64,000 nt of DNA from Eretmocerus hayati (Eukaryota; Arthropoda; Insecta; Hymenoptera; Aphelinidae): contig CM056743.1 of assembly GCA_029851415.1 (NCBI GenBank), positions 63,580,186-63,644,185 on the forward strand. The letters run 5' to 3'. Positions 12,346 to 24,247 of this stretch are shown piece by piece. The notes below the pieces were generated by a model, which did not search any database, was not told where the DNA came from, and saw only the letters and a program-made list of their open reading frames with translations. How positions within the stretch are numbered: position 1 is the stretch's first letter; the number at the start of each line of letters is the position of its first letter. Both the position numbers and the translations under genes were made by a program.

Positions 12346-13539
12346 GCACGTTTGGTGGCGTGAAACGCGGGCTCTCGAATTTGACATCGACTGTCCAAAA
12401 ACGCGAGGCCTTGACGCTCCCGAGTCCTGGCGGTATTCTTGGAAATTCTTGTGACATTTTGGTATACTGGGTATCCAAGGAAGCGTTCTCGAGAGCGCGA
12501 TGTCTTGGGGGCCGTGATAGTTGTCTCTCAAAGTCGCGTTGGGGGTTTGGGGTCGAAGAAAATCGTCTTCGCGCGGCTGAAAATCGTCGGGGCTCGCCAG
12601 AGGCAAACGCGAGAGGGACGTATTGCGAGCTCGCGATTCGAGTCCTGGGATCATCGACCCGGATGTCGCGTTGGTGAGGCGAAAAGCGCGGTCTGATGAA
12701 ATCTGATATGGGTGGACATCCCAGAGCGCTCCCGAGAGCACGATAACGTGAGGGCCGCAAGGCTGGTCTCTCGAGGTCACTTTAACGTGTTCCTGCGAGA
12801 TTCATCATCGGCAGAGCTTTGTCAGATAAAAACGCGACAGCGGGGCCCTTCGCATCCTCGCGAATCCTGGCAGCGATTCTCTCGAAGGTCGTATTGACGG
12901 GGGAAAATGCGGGCTTGTGAGATTCAAAATCAGATAGCGGAGAGTGGGGAACGTTGACTCGCGACTTCCGGCTCGAGAAAAGCTATGAAATCCGATGGAT
13001 TCGTACTCGGGCTCGCGTATGATGACCGCACCTCAGAAGAGGGACAATTGACGGGGCGGATGAAGAAAAATAACTCACTTGTACTCGGAATTGGCCCTAG
13101 GATGTGGCACGCCCCTCAGCTCCTGTCCAGGATCCGGCACGGCGTGGATTGGAGCTGCGGCGACGTCAAGAGCTCAGTGGCTGGGCAGCAACAGTCAAAC
13201 GTTCAGGATCGGGTGATGGCCACTGGATGCTGCACACACTCTCCCTTGGCGACGTGGTGCTGGTTGAATTCCAGGATCACGTTCGATTCACCGATTGAAG
13301 AACGCACTCACGATGTGATTCGATCAGCAGCGGAGCAAGGACTGCCGCCGGTCACGCACGCCGCGCGCCACGTGCCGCCGAAACCGGGACCGGCGGGACC
13401 ACCGGAACGCGATCACAGCGACCCGTAGCGGGCATCTGCGGAGCCTCATTTTAGTTGAAAAATTCGCCGTAGAGTTGACAGCGCCGTTAATTCGAGCATA
13501 CTAATCCCGGGTTTACGACTATGAATTCCGGCCTTACAG
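12346..13539. other. GC-rich non-coding stretch
   Basis: Words such as GCGGGCT, GCGAGAGC and CTCGAGGTC recur irregularly, suggesting a decayed repeat. The open frame at 12985-13428 encodes nothing recognised and its C-terminus is Pro-rich by composition. No gene is supported. Confidence 0.4.
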
Positions 13540-14631
13540 AAGATAAATGACAACACTGAGATTTTACATAAAATCAGTGATAAAGTGGAAATCAAAAAAG
13601 AAGATTCAAATGGAGATTCTGATTTTTTTGAGGAAGATGATGACGAGGAAGTTTTCGAAGATGCTCAAAAAGATGATGATTTGGAAAAGAAATTTGAAGA
13701 ATCAATGAGGGTTGTAGACGTACCCAGAGAGTCAAGTTATAACCAAGAAATCTTAGGTATTCCAGGAGTTTTGAGAAAGAATAAGAGAAGATTAGAATCC
13801 CCATTCATCTCACAGAAACCAAAAAAACCAAAATAATCTAAGTCTGCTTGGTTCTTTCAGAGAAGCATCATCGTCTCAAATGGAAGTCGATGAGCCTGTT
13901 GATTTAGAAAAATCCGTGCATAGAATGATGAATAATCCAGAAGGATGGCCCAACTATTTGGACTTTGTACATAAGAATTTAGGTTCGTTGAGCACTGAAT
14001 ACTTAACAGAATTTTTTGTAAGAAGAGATGGTTTTGACAAATCCTATGTTCCATTTTTTGATGGGAATATTTTGAAAATTGGGAGGTCTACACTTATGCT
14101 AGAAGAAGAAACAGATCGTATTTTGATTGACTCGATCCATTTTTTCCGAGGGACACAAGGATTTTATGAATTACTATTTATGACAAGACCAAACAACTTC
14201 GACGCAGCTGATTCGAGAGGATACAAGCAAATTTTGGAAATCTCCTGTGCTCATAAAATCGATCACGATCCCAAGAAAAGAACCGAAGGTTCGAAAGGAT
14301 TCAAATATAAGAAAATTATTCAACCTCTAATTGAAAATATTCCTCCTGGAATGACAGATTCATTTTCAGAAAATGGAAGCCCTAAAAAAATCTCACATAT
14401 TTTGAACTCATCTGAGGAAGATATGAATGCAACTGGTCTAAAACCTTTGATGAAACATATAGAGACAGATGATTTCTCAAGATTTCATATTGAGACTAAT
14501 ATTGAATATCTGTTGTTTGATGATCCAAACGAGTTAACTGATCGTTTGTACTTAATACTAGCAGCCATAGAATCAGGTGATGTCATTCCATCATAGAAGA
14601 ATTACGTGAAGGGGGGTGGAGTAGAGACTAA
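13540..14631 (+). pseudogene. DUF8207-like protein of a virus-like element, frameshifted
   Basis: The main frame (13880-14596) has the pattern KNLGSL..EYL, then FFDGNILKIG, an I-ID-IHFFRGTQGFYELL block, YKQIL and KGFKYKKII. It ends with a DDPNELTDRLYLILAA motif. From memory this matches DUF8207-type proteins seen next to viral-like genes in many animal genomes; their biochemical role is not known to me. After the stop at 14596 the usual tail (IIEELREGG) continues in the next frame to 14631, so a single-base shift truncates the end. An acidic N-terminal part (13585-13836) lies in another frame, separated by 40 bases. It may begin after a splice acceptor at 13538-13539, since no ATG opens it. 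Confidence 0.6.
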
Positions 14632-14643
14632 TTCAAGAGGGGC

Positions 14644-14652
14644 TATAAAAGG
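14644..14652 (+). promoter_or_regulatory. TATA box (TATAAAAGG)
   Basis: A consensus TATA element lies 13 bases after the end of the DUF8207-like gene and upstream of the next open frame. Transcription would start near 14675, in the CATTCATTCATT stretch. This compact spacing resembles a viral gene cluster. Confidence 0.55.
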
Positions 14653-14657
14653 AGTAG

Positions 14658-15349
14658 ACAAGAGTTAATAGCTTCATTCATTCATTATTTACTATTCATT
14701 ACTCAAGTAGCATAATAGATAAGATATCTGAAGCCACACCTGCTTCGGCAGTCGCATACAAAAATGGAAAGGGTTCGCTTACTCATTCAACTACGGATTC
14801 TCAAGTTCGGAATTTACTTGATGATATTGGAGGATCAGATACTCAAGGAACAACAAGTGCAGGAGGAAAAAGGGGAGGAGGAGGAGGAGGGAGTAAGATG
14901 CAAGAAAAAGGAATTGTGTCACATCGTGTAGGTGGTAACTTCTTTTCTGATCTCAAATTTTCATCATTTCATTTTGATATGGAAGATGTTCACAACTTTT
15001 TTAATTTTCAGATGATACAGTAGACGAAAAAAAAGTTTTGGACAAAACAAAAGATTATTTACGCTCTCTCCTTGATATTTCTTCAAAAACCAAAGATTCT
15101 GAGCTGGAGAAACAGGACCCTTTCGATATATCTGTTAACTTCTACAACAGTATCAAGGATTTTGAAAATTTGAGTATTCAAGAGAAAATATCAAGATCTA
15201 TCAAGTACACAGTTTCTCAGACAAAAAGTAACTCATTAGGAAATGAAGAACTATTTATGACCAATGTATATGGAATCCTTCCCCCCTCAATTCACTTTTT
15301 TCAAAAGTATAACTTGGCGAGTATGAGTTTGTTCCTCAAAATTTATTGA
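14658..15349 (+). CDS. Unknown two-exon gene, Gly-rich then helical
   Basis: Exon 1 is open from 14658 to 14934 and contains LLDDIGGSDTQGTTSAGG and a poly-Gly run. A 77-bp intron (14935 GTAACT ... TTTTCAG 15011) joins in phase to exon 2 (15012-15349), beginning DDTVDEKKVLDKTKDY and ending SLFLKIY. No ATG was found in the frame of exon 1. An ATG at 14764 opens only a different short frame, so the start is unresolved. The product is not recognised. It lies 13 bases after a TATA box and directly behind the DUF8207-like gene, suggesting the same virus-like element. Its last 75 bases fall in the left arm of a large palindrome. Confidence 0.45.
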
Positions 15350-16263
15350 TTTTTATCAGGTTTTTACAGTCAAAATGATTATTGATTCAATTCAGCTGTA
15401 TTACATAGTTTCAACTCTTGAAAGGAATGAAATCAAAGGAACTATGTCGAGTATTTCTGTAAGTTTGGGAGACCAACCATTCTCCGGGCAAAATACTTAT
15501 GGCATTGTTTCAACTCGTGAAAGGAATGAAATGAATAAGAAACCATGTCGAGAGTTTTTCGAACAAGCTTGATTGTATAAGGATATAGATTTCGGAAATT
15601 TTGCACGGTCTTTCTTATTCGTTGATTATTAAAACCAGAACTTGAATGAGAAAAATTGAAGAAGTCAAGTATAGTTGATTGAAGAATCACGCTAATTATT
15701 CTCGAAACTGTAGATTTTTCTTTGAAAATGTGGAGCGGATAATCACTCGTTGCTCTTATATGATAATTCATATAATACATGAGAGAGCAACGAGTGATTC
15801 GCTCCACATTTTCAAAGAAAAATCTACAGTTTCGAGAATAATTAGCGTGATTCTTTAATCAACTATACTTGACTTCTTCAATTTTTCCAGTTCAAGTTCT
15901 GGTTTTAATAATCAACGAATAAGAAAGACCGTGCAAAATTTCCGAAATCTATCACCTTATACAATCAAACTTGTTCGAAAAACTCTCGACATGGTTTCTT
16001 ATTCATTTCATTCCTTTCACGAGTTGAAACAATGCCATAAGTATTTTGCCCGGAAAATGGTTGGTCTCTCAAACTTACAGAAATACTCGACATAGTTCCT
16101 TTGATTTCATTCCTTTCAAGAGTTGAAACTATGTAATACAGCTGAATTGAATCAATAATCATTTTTACTGTGAAAACCTGATAAAAATCAATAAATTTTG
16201 AGGAACAAACTCATACTCGCCAAGTTATACTTTTGAAAAAAGTGAATTGAGGGGGGGAAGGAT
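15275..16263. repeat. 989-bp near-perfect palindrome
   Basis: The left arm (15275-15756) and right arm (15784-16263) are inverted copies at roughly 95% identity by eye, around a 27-base AT-rich spacer. The left arm starts inside exon 2 of the preceding gene, so the 3' end of that gene is duplicated in inverse orientation. A transcript across it would form a duplex of about 480 bp. No frame in it is recognised. Confidence 0.9.
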
Positions 16264-16394
16264 CTCATTTCTTTCTTATGAAAATCGAAACGAAGAAATC
16301 AACTTCTTCATCTGATCACAGCTTGTGAGAATCTGTTAATCAAATATCCCCCTAGAATATGAATAATTATTTCACTCAGATCATCTTTTTGATT

Positions 16395-16767
16395 AAGTTG
16401 ACTTGGAGCGTCTCTTGATATACTTGAGAAATCCCCAAATATTATTCCACCCAAGTATTGATTCTATATTTTTGAACGAGACATTTTTCTTCATCTCATT
16501 CTAGAACTTACCTCATTCAGAAGAAATTAGAAAATTTCCTTATCACAATCATAACATCAATGCTTGAACAATATTAGACATTCCTCATTCAGAGTGAAAG
16601 TTGGGATGTTATGATTGTGATTAGGAATCTCCTGATTCCTCATTGTTCAGGATATGTTTTAGAACCAGAAGATTAACATATCCCTGGTTACAAACATGAT
16701 ATCAATATTTGGAGTGAAATAGTATTGAGGAATAATACAAGAGGAGCAAAAGCCGCTCCAAGTCAAC
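16395..16767. repeat. Small foldback, MITE-like
   Basis: AAGTTGACTTGGAGCG near 16395 returns as CGCTCCAAGTCAACTT ending at 16767. An inner pair around ATCACAATCATAACATC (16540s) and GATGTTATGATTGTGATT (16605-16622) also pairs. No coding sequence is seen. Confidence 0.65.
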
Positions 16768-16770
16768 TTT

Positions 16771-17748
16771 AGTGACAAGAAAATTTGAGTGACATAGGTT
16801 TTGCTACCCTATATGAATATTTGATCCCCCGATAGTCAAAAGTTGTGAGCAGAATTTCAAGCTTCAACTCCTATAAAGTCCAGAAACCCATATTCCTATC
16901 TTATGGAGCGCTTGAATATCTTCTTTACATCACATCTCAACTCATGAATTACAACACATGATTTCAAACTCTCTTGGAGCAGCAATAACTCTGCTAGAAC
17001 TTTTCAGTAATACTAAAAAAACCCATGAGTTGCATGTATGATTGTGACGATGAAAGAGTTATTAATCTGGATCTGAAAGATTGTGGAAGTGTGCGGTAGT
17101 TCTATCAAATGCGCTTGACCACTTGCCAATATTTCTTGTCACATACCAGCTCTCAAGCTTCTTACTTGATGACACCAACGAATAAAACTCAGGATCAGCT
17201 CAGAAGCAGTCAAAATAATATAATGTATTGTCTGGTCCTCACAGCGATATCGACTCTGGATTGTAATATCAATAGACCACGAGTAAGATAATGACCGCTC
17301 AATCTCTATCCATTTAGATTATTCGGTGTATTCATGTAATAACATACAATCAATCACTGTAACTTCCCATCCAACTTTTGACTGAATGTTTAGAAAAACT
17401 AACCTGGAAAGCAATATCACAAATGAAGTGACTCATTGGACCTCAAAGCCATATTCTCATGTACTTGGCAAACGCTCCTTGATTCTTCTGAAGACATTTA
17501 GTACTGCATCACATACAAGACTTCAAAGTTGCATCTATAAACTCCCAATCTGATGGGGCGAAGAATCCCAGCATACATCTTGCACAGGTTTCCACAATAT
17601 ACCGCGTTTAAGAATACCTAACTCTCAATAGCTGCTCTTTCCGTGCAAACATACACATTTTGCATCTATCTTGTCCAAACAAGATAATGCATGCACTAAT
17701 TGATTGCGGCACCGCGATGCATGGCGATGTAAACAAAGCAGACGGATC
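16771..17748. other. AT-rich stretch without a gene
   Basis: Blocks such as CCATATTC...GCGCTTGAATATCTTC (16890s) and CCATATTCTC...GCTCCTTGATTCTTC (17447s) suggest a decayed repeat of about 180 bp. This is weak. The frame 17109-17291 is not recognised. Confidence 0.35.
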
Positions 17749-17790
17749 TTCTCTCTCTCTTCTCTCTCTCTCTCTCTCTCACTCTCACTC
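17749..17790. repeat. (CT)n microsatellite
   Basis: A nearly pure CT run. A pair of 33-bp repeats around GGTCTAAACAAATCGAAGC follows at about 17810-17875. Confidence 0.9.
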
Positions 17791-18075
17791 GCTCGTCGAC
17801 AACTCTCGAATCGAAGCTGTGCGTTCGAGGGTCTAAACAAATCGAAGCTGCATTCGAGGTCTAAACAAATCGAATGGATAATTTTTTTGAGGTGGTGAAG
17901 ATTGGCGAAGCGAAATAAAAGTCCCAGCGGTCAGAATCGGAAAATTGATGACACTAATAGTGAGTCCGTATTAGAACAGCGCTGAATAGAGAGGCAGGAG
18001 ATGTTTGTGCATCCGGGTGGTTGAAATATGTAAGGTGGGAAAAATGTGTGAGGTTCGAAGACCCCCAATTCAAAG

Positions 18076-18083
18076 TATATAAG
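18076..18083 (+). promoter_or_regulatory. TATA box (TATATAAG) with 11-bp inverted repeat in the leader
   Basis: TATATAAG lies 68-75 bases before the ATG at 18151. Just downstream an exact inverted repeat, AGCGCCTCGCT (18088-18098) and AGCGAGGCGCT (18124-18134), brackets the expected transcription start. The leader could form a hairpin, or the repeat could be a protein-binding site. Confidence 0.5.
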
Positions 18084-18150
18084 GCACAGCGCCTCGCTCG
18101 ATTTTTGTCTGCTCATACTCGCCAGCGAGGCGCTATCGCGCCTCTTGATT

Positions 18151-19016
18151 ATGGATGTCTTTTTCCGAGCTATGGATCTAGATTCTCGCATCAAAAATAA
18201 TGAAACTGAAAGATTCTACAGAAAAAATGAAAATGAAATAGAAGTTATGAAAGCAGATGCCAAAGTTCAATCAGAGTTTGTGGAACGTGAAATCCAAGAA
18301 TTCTCAATTCGTGATAAAGCTAGAGAGGCTGAGATGATGGAAATGAAGAAACAGCTTCGGGATAATACTCGTCAAATGCATGCAGTGAAAACTGTGGTTA
18401 ACAAATCTCTATCAGATTTATCTAGATTGGTAACTACTCAAGCTGAGACTTTCTAATTCTGAATTCAAAGAAGTACACAAACATGTTGGTGAAATTGATA
18501 CAAAAATGGAAACTATCTCGAACGAACAAGGAAATATAAAGAATGAGCCACAAAAAACTATAAAGAAAAATGAAGATCTACAGAAATCAACTTACAGCGA
18601 AATGAAGAAATATCGTGCAATTTTGAATGTACAAATAGCAGCAGACTTACACAATTTGGATAAGAAGTATACTGATCTACATAAGTAGATTACAGATGAT
18701 GTAACCAATATAGGAAATCCTCTTGTACACGATGGAGGTGTAATCGACGATGCAATTACTGAACAATCACTTATTCAGGAGAGAATTACAGATAATAAAT
18801 TTGATGCAGATGAACATTTTGAAGCACTCAGTGGAAGACTTGACTCTTATAGAGATGAATTAAATAAACTGAAGATGATAATGAATAGAGTCGAGGATGC
18901 TGTCGATTGCGAGCCAACTGAGAACAGAGGAATCATTGCAAAGGCGGAAGAGAATAGGAAACTTATCACAGATATTCAACAAAAGTTGAAATCTATGGAT
19001 ACTGAGATTCGTTAGC
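18151..19016 (+). pseudogene. Long coiled-coil protein, broken
   Basis: The reading starts at ATG 18151 and gives charged helical sequence (ENEIEVMKADAKVQ, REAEMMEMKKQLRDNT). One base is gained or lost near 18455, where the frame moves to SEFKEVHKHVGEIDTKME. A TAG at 18686-18688 interrupts, and the same frame then runs to the TAG at 19014-19016 through ALSGRLDSYRDELNKLKMI and VEDAVD. Coiled-coil character persists across all breaks, so this was one gene of about 288 codons. The product is not identified; a fibre or scaffold protein is possible but unproven. A TATA box precedes it. Confidence 0.55.
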
Positions 19017-19311
19017 ATCTCAATTTTTAATAATAGTGTGATTTTCTTTAATTATCTCATTCACAATCACTTTTATGGGATAGTATTTGTCCACTTCCAT
19101 TTCTTCACTTGAATTTTTCATCATCAATTGTAAAGATTCTCTTTTCAATGAATTCTTCATTAATTTCAGAAAGAAATTGTTAATTACCTCTCCTCTCGAA
19201 TACTCTAAAGGGATTATGAAAATGAGAAGATCTTGATTTCACAATATCGATTTTATTAATCATTTCTTGCCACAATACAGTGAGATGAATTCAATATTCC
19301 TGAGTCAATTC

Positions 19312-19834
19312 TCATCCAGAATCTTTCTGCTCCTCTTCTCGTAAATGTACAAATTGTATCCGGTCGATGCAATTTTCTGATATCAAGTCAACGATTCGAG
19401 ATGAATTTCCCACCGCATGAAATTCTTCATCAGGGCAAGAACCACACTTGTAATCTTTTGATTCTTCTAAGTCCACTTCGAATGGGCTATCATGAAGCCA
19501 TTCTATATTATTACTCTGTTCAAAAGCCTTATCATCTGCATATCTGAATACCATGCTCATTATGATGTCATCAGTGGACCGTTTCTTTTCCTGTATGAAT
19601 AGGTATTTTGCTAAATAAATTTGATAATTTGGAGACTCTTTTTCTTCCATTTTTGCTCTTGCTAGTTCAATGATAAAGCTCTCCTGATCTGGAGGAAAAT
19701 GATATTGATACACGAGAATGATTATTAATCGTTCCTTTTTTATTGTGTAGATTCTGACTTATCACGTTCTTTCCAATTCTCTTCCATCAGAAGATCGATG
19801 AACATTGATCGCTGAGATTCAAGCGGAGTCATTG
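19312..19834 (-). CDS. Unknown small protein, paralogue 1 (two exons)
   Basis: The proposed first exon starts at the minus-strand ATG at 19834 (MTPLESQRSMFIDLLMEENW) and ends at a weak donor GTGATA near 19760. The second exon begins at 19688 after a CTCCAG acceptor in phase 1 and runs to 19312. It contains ESFIIELARAKMEE, MVFRYADD, EWLHDSPFEVDLEE, FHAVGNSSRIVDLISE and IQFVHLREE. The family is not recognised. An AATAAA (minus strand) lies at 19257-19252, about 55 bases after the stop. Two diverged copies lie upstream at 19863-20287 and 24248-24618, so this is a small tandem family and this copy is the intact one. Confidence 0.55.
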
Positions 19835-19862
19835 TAACTCATGATATCTATGATTTAGAAAA

Positions 19863-20287
19863 CTATTTTGAAGAGATTTGAATAATAGATTGAAGCAGGA
19901 GAAGAATTGAACAGGGAATACCATTTTCTCTTTTCTCTCTGAGTACGACAAAGTGTATGTCAGTGATATAATTTTCCTCAATTATGTTAACTATGTGATC
20001 AAGATCACCAATAACATAAAAAAGTTTTTCATCATCGTAATCGAAATAACTTATACCTAACCTTGTATTATGAACTTCATACGAACTCTCATTTAGTAAT
20101 TCTAGTCCATTACTTTGACTTGGATTATGGGTATCAGAGTATCTGAATACCACTTGGAATATAAAATTTAATCTGATTCGTCTCTTGACTTTCAAGAATT
20201 TGAAATGAGTCAGATAAAGTTGATAACAGAATGATCTATCTTAATTCAGTTTCGCTTTCGAAAGCTCGTGAATAAATTCTTCTTGTC
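19863..20287 (-). pseudogene. Unknown small protein, paralogue 2, early stop
   Basis: This exon starts at 20287 after a pyrimidine-rich acceptor in phase 1, as in paralogue 1. It shows the same blocks: QEEFIHELSKAKL, VFRYSD, ESSYEV, FYVIGDLDHIVNIIEE and IHFVVLREK. A TAA about 15 codons in (near 20241) breaks the frame; beyond it the frame is open to 19863. No own first exon was found. It may be an alternative exon of the same transcript or a dead copy. Confidence 0.55.
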
Positions 20288-20605
20288 CTGAGATTGAGAG
20301 GAAAAAAATCAAATGAATAAATAAATGAAACACAAACGATATTATACACTTGATAATATTTATCACTTTGGAGGTAGTTTATGCTCACTACTTTTGTATC
20401 AATATGGTGTTGTCAAAGGGTGATCGATGAGCTTATATTGAGATTCGAAAAACAAGGTCATGTTCTAGGAATTTACGTTACCTAGAATTTTGTTCATCTT
20501 ATCAATGAGGTATAAACAAATGATGAAGATGAATTGTAAAAATAAAGAAATGGAACACTCACCCCGCTATATGAGAGGGAATGATTGCTGTGTTCGAACT
20601 TCGAG

Positions 20606-23600
20606 TCTTCATATATGATGAATTCCACGTCAAAGCGACCTACGGAAAGGGGTCATCTCTCAGATACTTCTTAACCTTTTTCATTCGTTTCTATGGCCCA
20701 AAATAGGAATTTTGAACCGCCTATGAGGTCCAAAAAAATTCCTCCTCTCCATTGCACGCACATCCATGAACAGACCGAAAATTTATCATGTAAAAAACGA
20801 TGCTCTTTTTTTCACGAAAATGGGAATATATCGAGTTCTTGAATAGCTATCGATTTGCGGATTGCGGCATCTGAAAAGGCATCAAAAACCCTATCGAAAA
20901 CAATGTCGAAAATTTCTCCTCTGTGATTTGGAGGCCTCCTGGAGGCAAAAGAGTGTTTTCCACTGAAATGTTGATTTCTCAAGAAGCCATTTTTTTTTAT
21001 TTTCCGAAAATCAAATATTTGACCTAAAATTTTGCGTTCTTCCAAAAAATGGGTTTCAGGAAAGTTTGGGGCGATCCAAGTGACTCAGGGGCCATTTTTG
21101 GAAAATTCGATCTTTTCGGTTTCAGAAAAACGCCATTTTCTGCGCATGCGCACAAATGAAGACTTTCGGCGCCATGTTCGATGGAAAGCTGACAAAATTT
21201 CCTATAAAATAACTACCCGCAAAGTTGGAATTCATGCACTGAAACGGGATCTGCAACGATTAATCATATCGAATCAAAATGACATGAAAATTCAGCCTAT
21301 TGGCGCCTTCGTGGCACCTGCTGAGATGACACATTCACGAGATCTTCCCGGGACTCAATTTCGAGTACGAAATCGACCTGAAAAAAATTCGGACCACATG
21401 GTTTCAACGTAAAATTGTATGAACTTTCAAAATATGCGATGAAAAATCCCGTTTGAGGCGAACCCGAGGTGGTGCATTCAATTTTTTTGCCAGAAAATAC
21501 GAAATTTCTCATTGAAAATCGCGAAAAATTGAATGTAGCATCTCGGGTTCGCCTCAAACGGGGTTTTTTATCGCATATTTTGAAAGTTCATACAATATTA
21601 CGTTGAAACCATGTGGTCCGAATTTTTTTTCAGGTCGATTTTGTACTCGAAATTGAGTTCCGAGAAGATCTGGTGAATGTGTCATCTCAGCAGGTGCCAC
21701 GAAGGCGCCAATGGGCTGAATTTTCATGTGATTTCGATTCGATATAATTAATCGTTGCAGATCCCGTTTCAGTGCATGAGTTTCAACTTTGCGGGTAGTC
21801 ATTCTATAGGAAATTTTGTCAGCTTTCCATTGAATATGGCGCCGGAAGTCTACATTTGTGCGGATGCGCAGAAAATCGCCTTTTTCTGAAACCGAAAAAA
21901 TCGAATTTTCTAAAAATGGCTCATAAGTCACTTGGATCGCCCCAAACTTCTCTAAAACCCATTTTTTTGGGAGAACGCAAAATTTGAGGTCCAATATGAT
22001 GAATTCAACGCCAAAGCGACCTACGAAAAGGGGTCATCTCTCAGATTCTTTTTTAACCTTTTTCATTCGATTCTATGGCCCAAAATAGGAACTTCGGACC
22101 ACCTATGGGGCCCAAAAAAAATTTCTCCTCCCCATTGCACGCACATCCGTCAACAGGCCGAAAATTTATCGTGTAAAGATCGATGCTCTTTCATTCACGG
22201 AAATGGGAATATTCCGAGTTTTTGAATAGCTATCGAATTGCGGGTTGCGGCATCTGGAAGGGCATCAAAAAACCTATCGAAAACGTTGTCGGAAATTCCT
22301 TCTCTGTGATTTGGGGGCCTCCTGGAGGCAAAAGAGTGTTTTCCACTAAAATGTTGATTTCTCAAAAAGCCATTTTTTTTGTTTTTTCAAAATCATATAT
22401 TTGACGTAAAATTTTGCCTTCTTTCGAAAAAAATGGGTTTCAGAGAAGTTTTTGGCGATCCAAGTGACTTATGAGCCATTTTTTGAAAATTCGATTTTTT
22501 CGGTTTCAGAAAAAGGCAATTCTCTGCGCATGCGCACAAAAGTAGACTTTCGGCGCTACTCTCAATGGAAAGCCGAGAAAATTTCCTATGAAATGACTAC
22601 CCGCAAAGTTGGAATTCATGCACTGACACGCGATCTGCAAGGATTAATTATGTCAAATCAAAATCACATGAAAATTCAGCCCATTAATGCCTTCGTGGCG
22701 CCTGCTGAGATGACACATTCACGAGATCTTCTCGGGACCCAATTTTGAGTACGAAATTGACCTGAAAAAAATTCAAACCACATGGTTCCAACGTAAAATT
22801 GTATGAACTTTCAAAATATGCGATGATAAACCCCGTTTGAGGCGAACCCGAGGTGCTACAATCAATTTTTCGCAATTTTGAATGTGGAATATCGTATTTT
22901 CTGGCAAGAAATTGAATGTAGCACCTCGGGTTCGCCTCAAACGGGGTTTTTCATTGCATATCTTGAAAGTTCATACAATTTTACGTTGAAACCATGTGGT
23001 TTGAATTCTTTTCAGGTCAATTTCGTACTCAAAATTGAGTCCCGAGAAGATCTCGTGAATGTGTCATCTCAGCAGGTGCCACGAAGGCATTAATGGGCTG
23101 AATTTTCATGTGATTTTGATTCGACATGATTAATCCTTGCAGATCGCGTTTCAGTGCATGAATTCCAACTTTGCGGGTAGTCATTTTATAGGAAATTTTG
23201 TCAGCTTTCCATTGAGAGTGGCGCCGAAAGTCTACGTTCGTGCGCATGCGCAGAAAATCGCCTTTTTCTGAAACCGAAAAAATCGAATTTTCAAAAAATG
23301 GCTCATAAGTCACTTGGATCGCCCCAAACTTCTCTGAAACCCATTTTTTCTAAAAGAACGCAGAATTTTACGTCAAATGTATGATTTTGAAAAAATGAAA
23401 GAAATGGCTTCCTGGGAAATCAACATTTTAGTGAAAAACACTCTTTTGCCTCCAGGAGGCCCCCAAATCACAGAGAAGGAATTTCCGACAACGTTTTCGA
23501 TAGATTTTTTTATGTCCTTTCAGATGCCGCAACCCGAAAATCGATAGCCATTCAAAAACTCGAGATATTCCCATTTTCGTGAATGACAGAGCATCGATTT

Positions 23601-24188
23601 TCACACGATAAATTTTCGGTCTGTTGACGGATGTGCGTGCAATGGAGAGAAGAAATTTCTTTCGGGCCCCATAAGTGGTCCGAAGTTCCTATTTTGGGCC
23701 ATAGAATCGAATGAAAAAGGTTAAAAAAGAATCTGAGAGATGACCCCTTTTCGTAGGTCGCTTTGGCGTGGAATTCATCATATATGATTTTCAAAGATTT
23801 TAAAAAATGGCTTTTTGAGAAATTAACATTTTAGTGAAAAACACTCTTCTGCCTCCAGGAGGCCTCCAAATCACAGAGGAGGAGTTTTCGACAACGTTTT
23901 CGAAGCGTTTTTTGATGCCCTCTCAGATGCTGCAACCCGCAAATCGATAGCTATTCAAAAACTCGTAATATTCCCATTTTCGTGAATAAAAGAGCATCGA
24001 TTTTTACACGATGAATTTTCGGTCTGTTTACGGATGTGCGAGCAATGTAGAGGAGAAATTTTTGTTGGACCTCATAGGCGGTTCAAAGTTCCTATTTTGG
24101 GCCATAGAATCGAATGAAAAAGGTTAAAAAAGAATCTGAGAGATGACCCCTTTCCGTAGGTCGCTTTGGCGTGGAATCCATCATATTG
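20606..24188. mobile_element. Nested array of a foldback element
   Basis: A module beginning ATGATGAATTC.ACG.CAAAGCGACC and ending at a short centre (near 21505 and 22880) occurs forward at 20606 and 21994, and inverted ending near 21994, 23783 and 24188. Each full unit is a palindrome with arms of about 850 bp. Conserved blocks include CCTCCAGGAGGC and GCGCATGCGCA. Open frames are present in both orientations (for example 21032-21412 and 21554-21994) but are shared palindromic sequence, not recognised proteins. The array lies between paralogues 2 and 3 of the small gene family. Confidence 0.8.
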
Positions 24189-24247
24189 AATGAATGGAAT
24201 GAGAAATTCTTGTGAAACTAGAAATTCCATGGATGTATAAGAACAAG

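Noticed and set aside
11506..12780. Long overlapping frames on both strands
   Set aside because: A GC-rich tandem unit without stops explains them; the products are the same repeat in different frames.
20812..23794. Many open frames of 60-150 codons
   Set aside because: They read the same palindromic foldback sequence forward and backward and show no domain.
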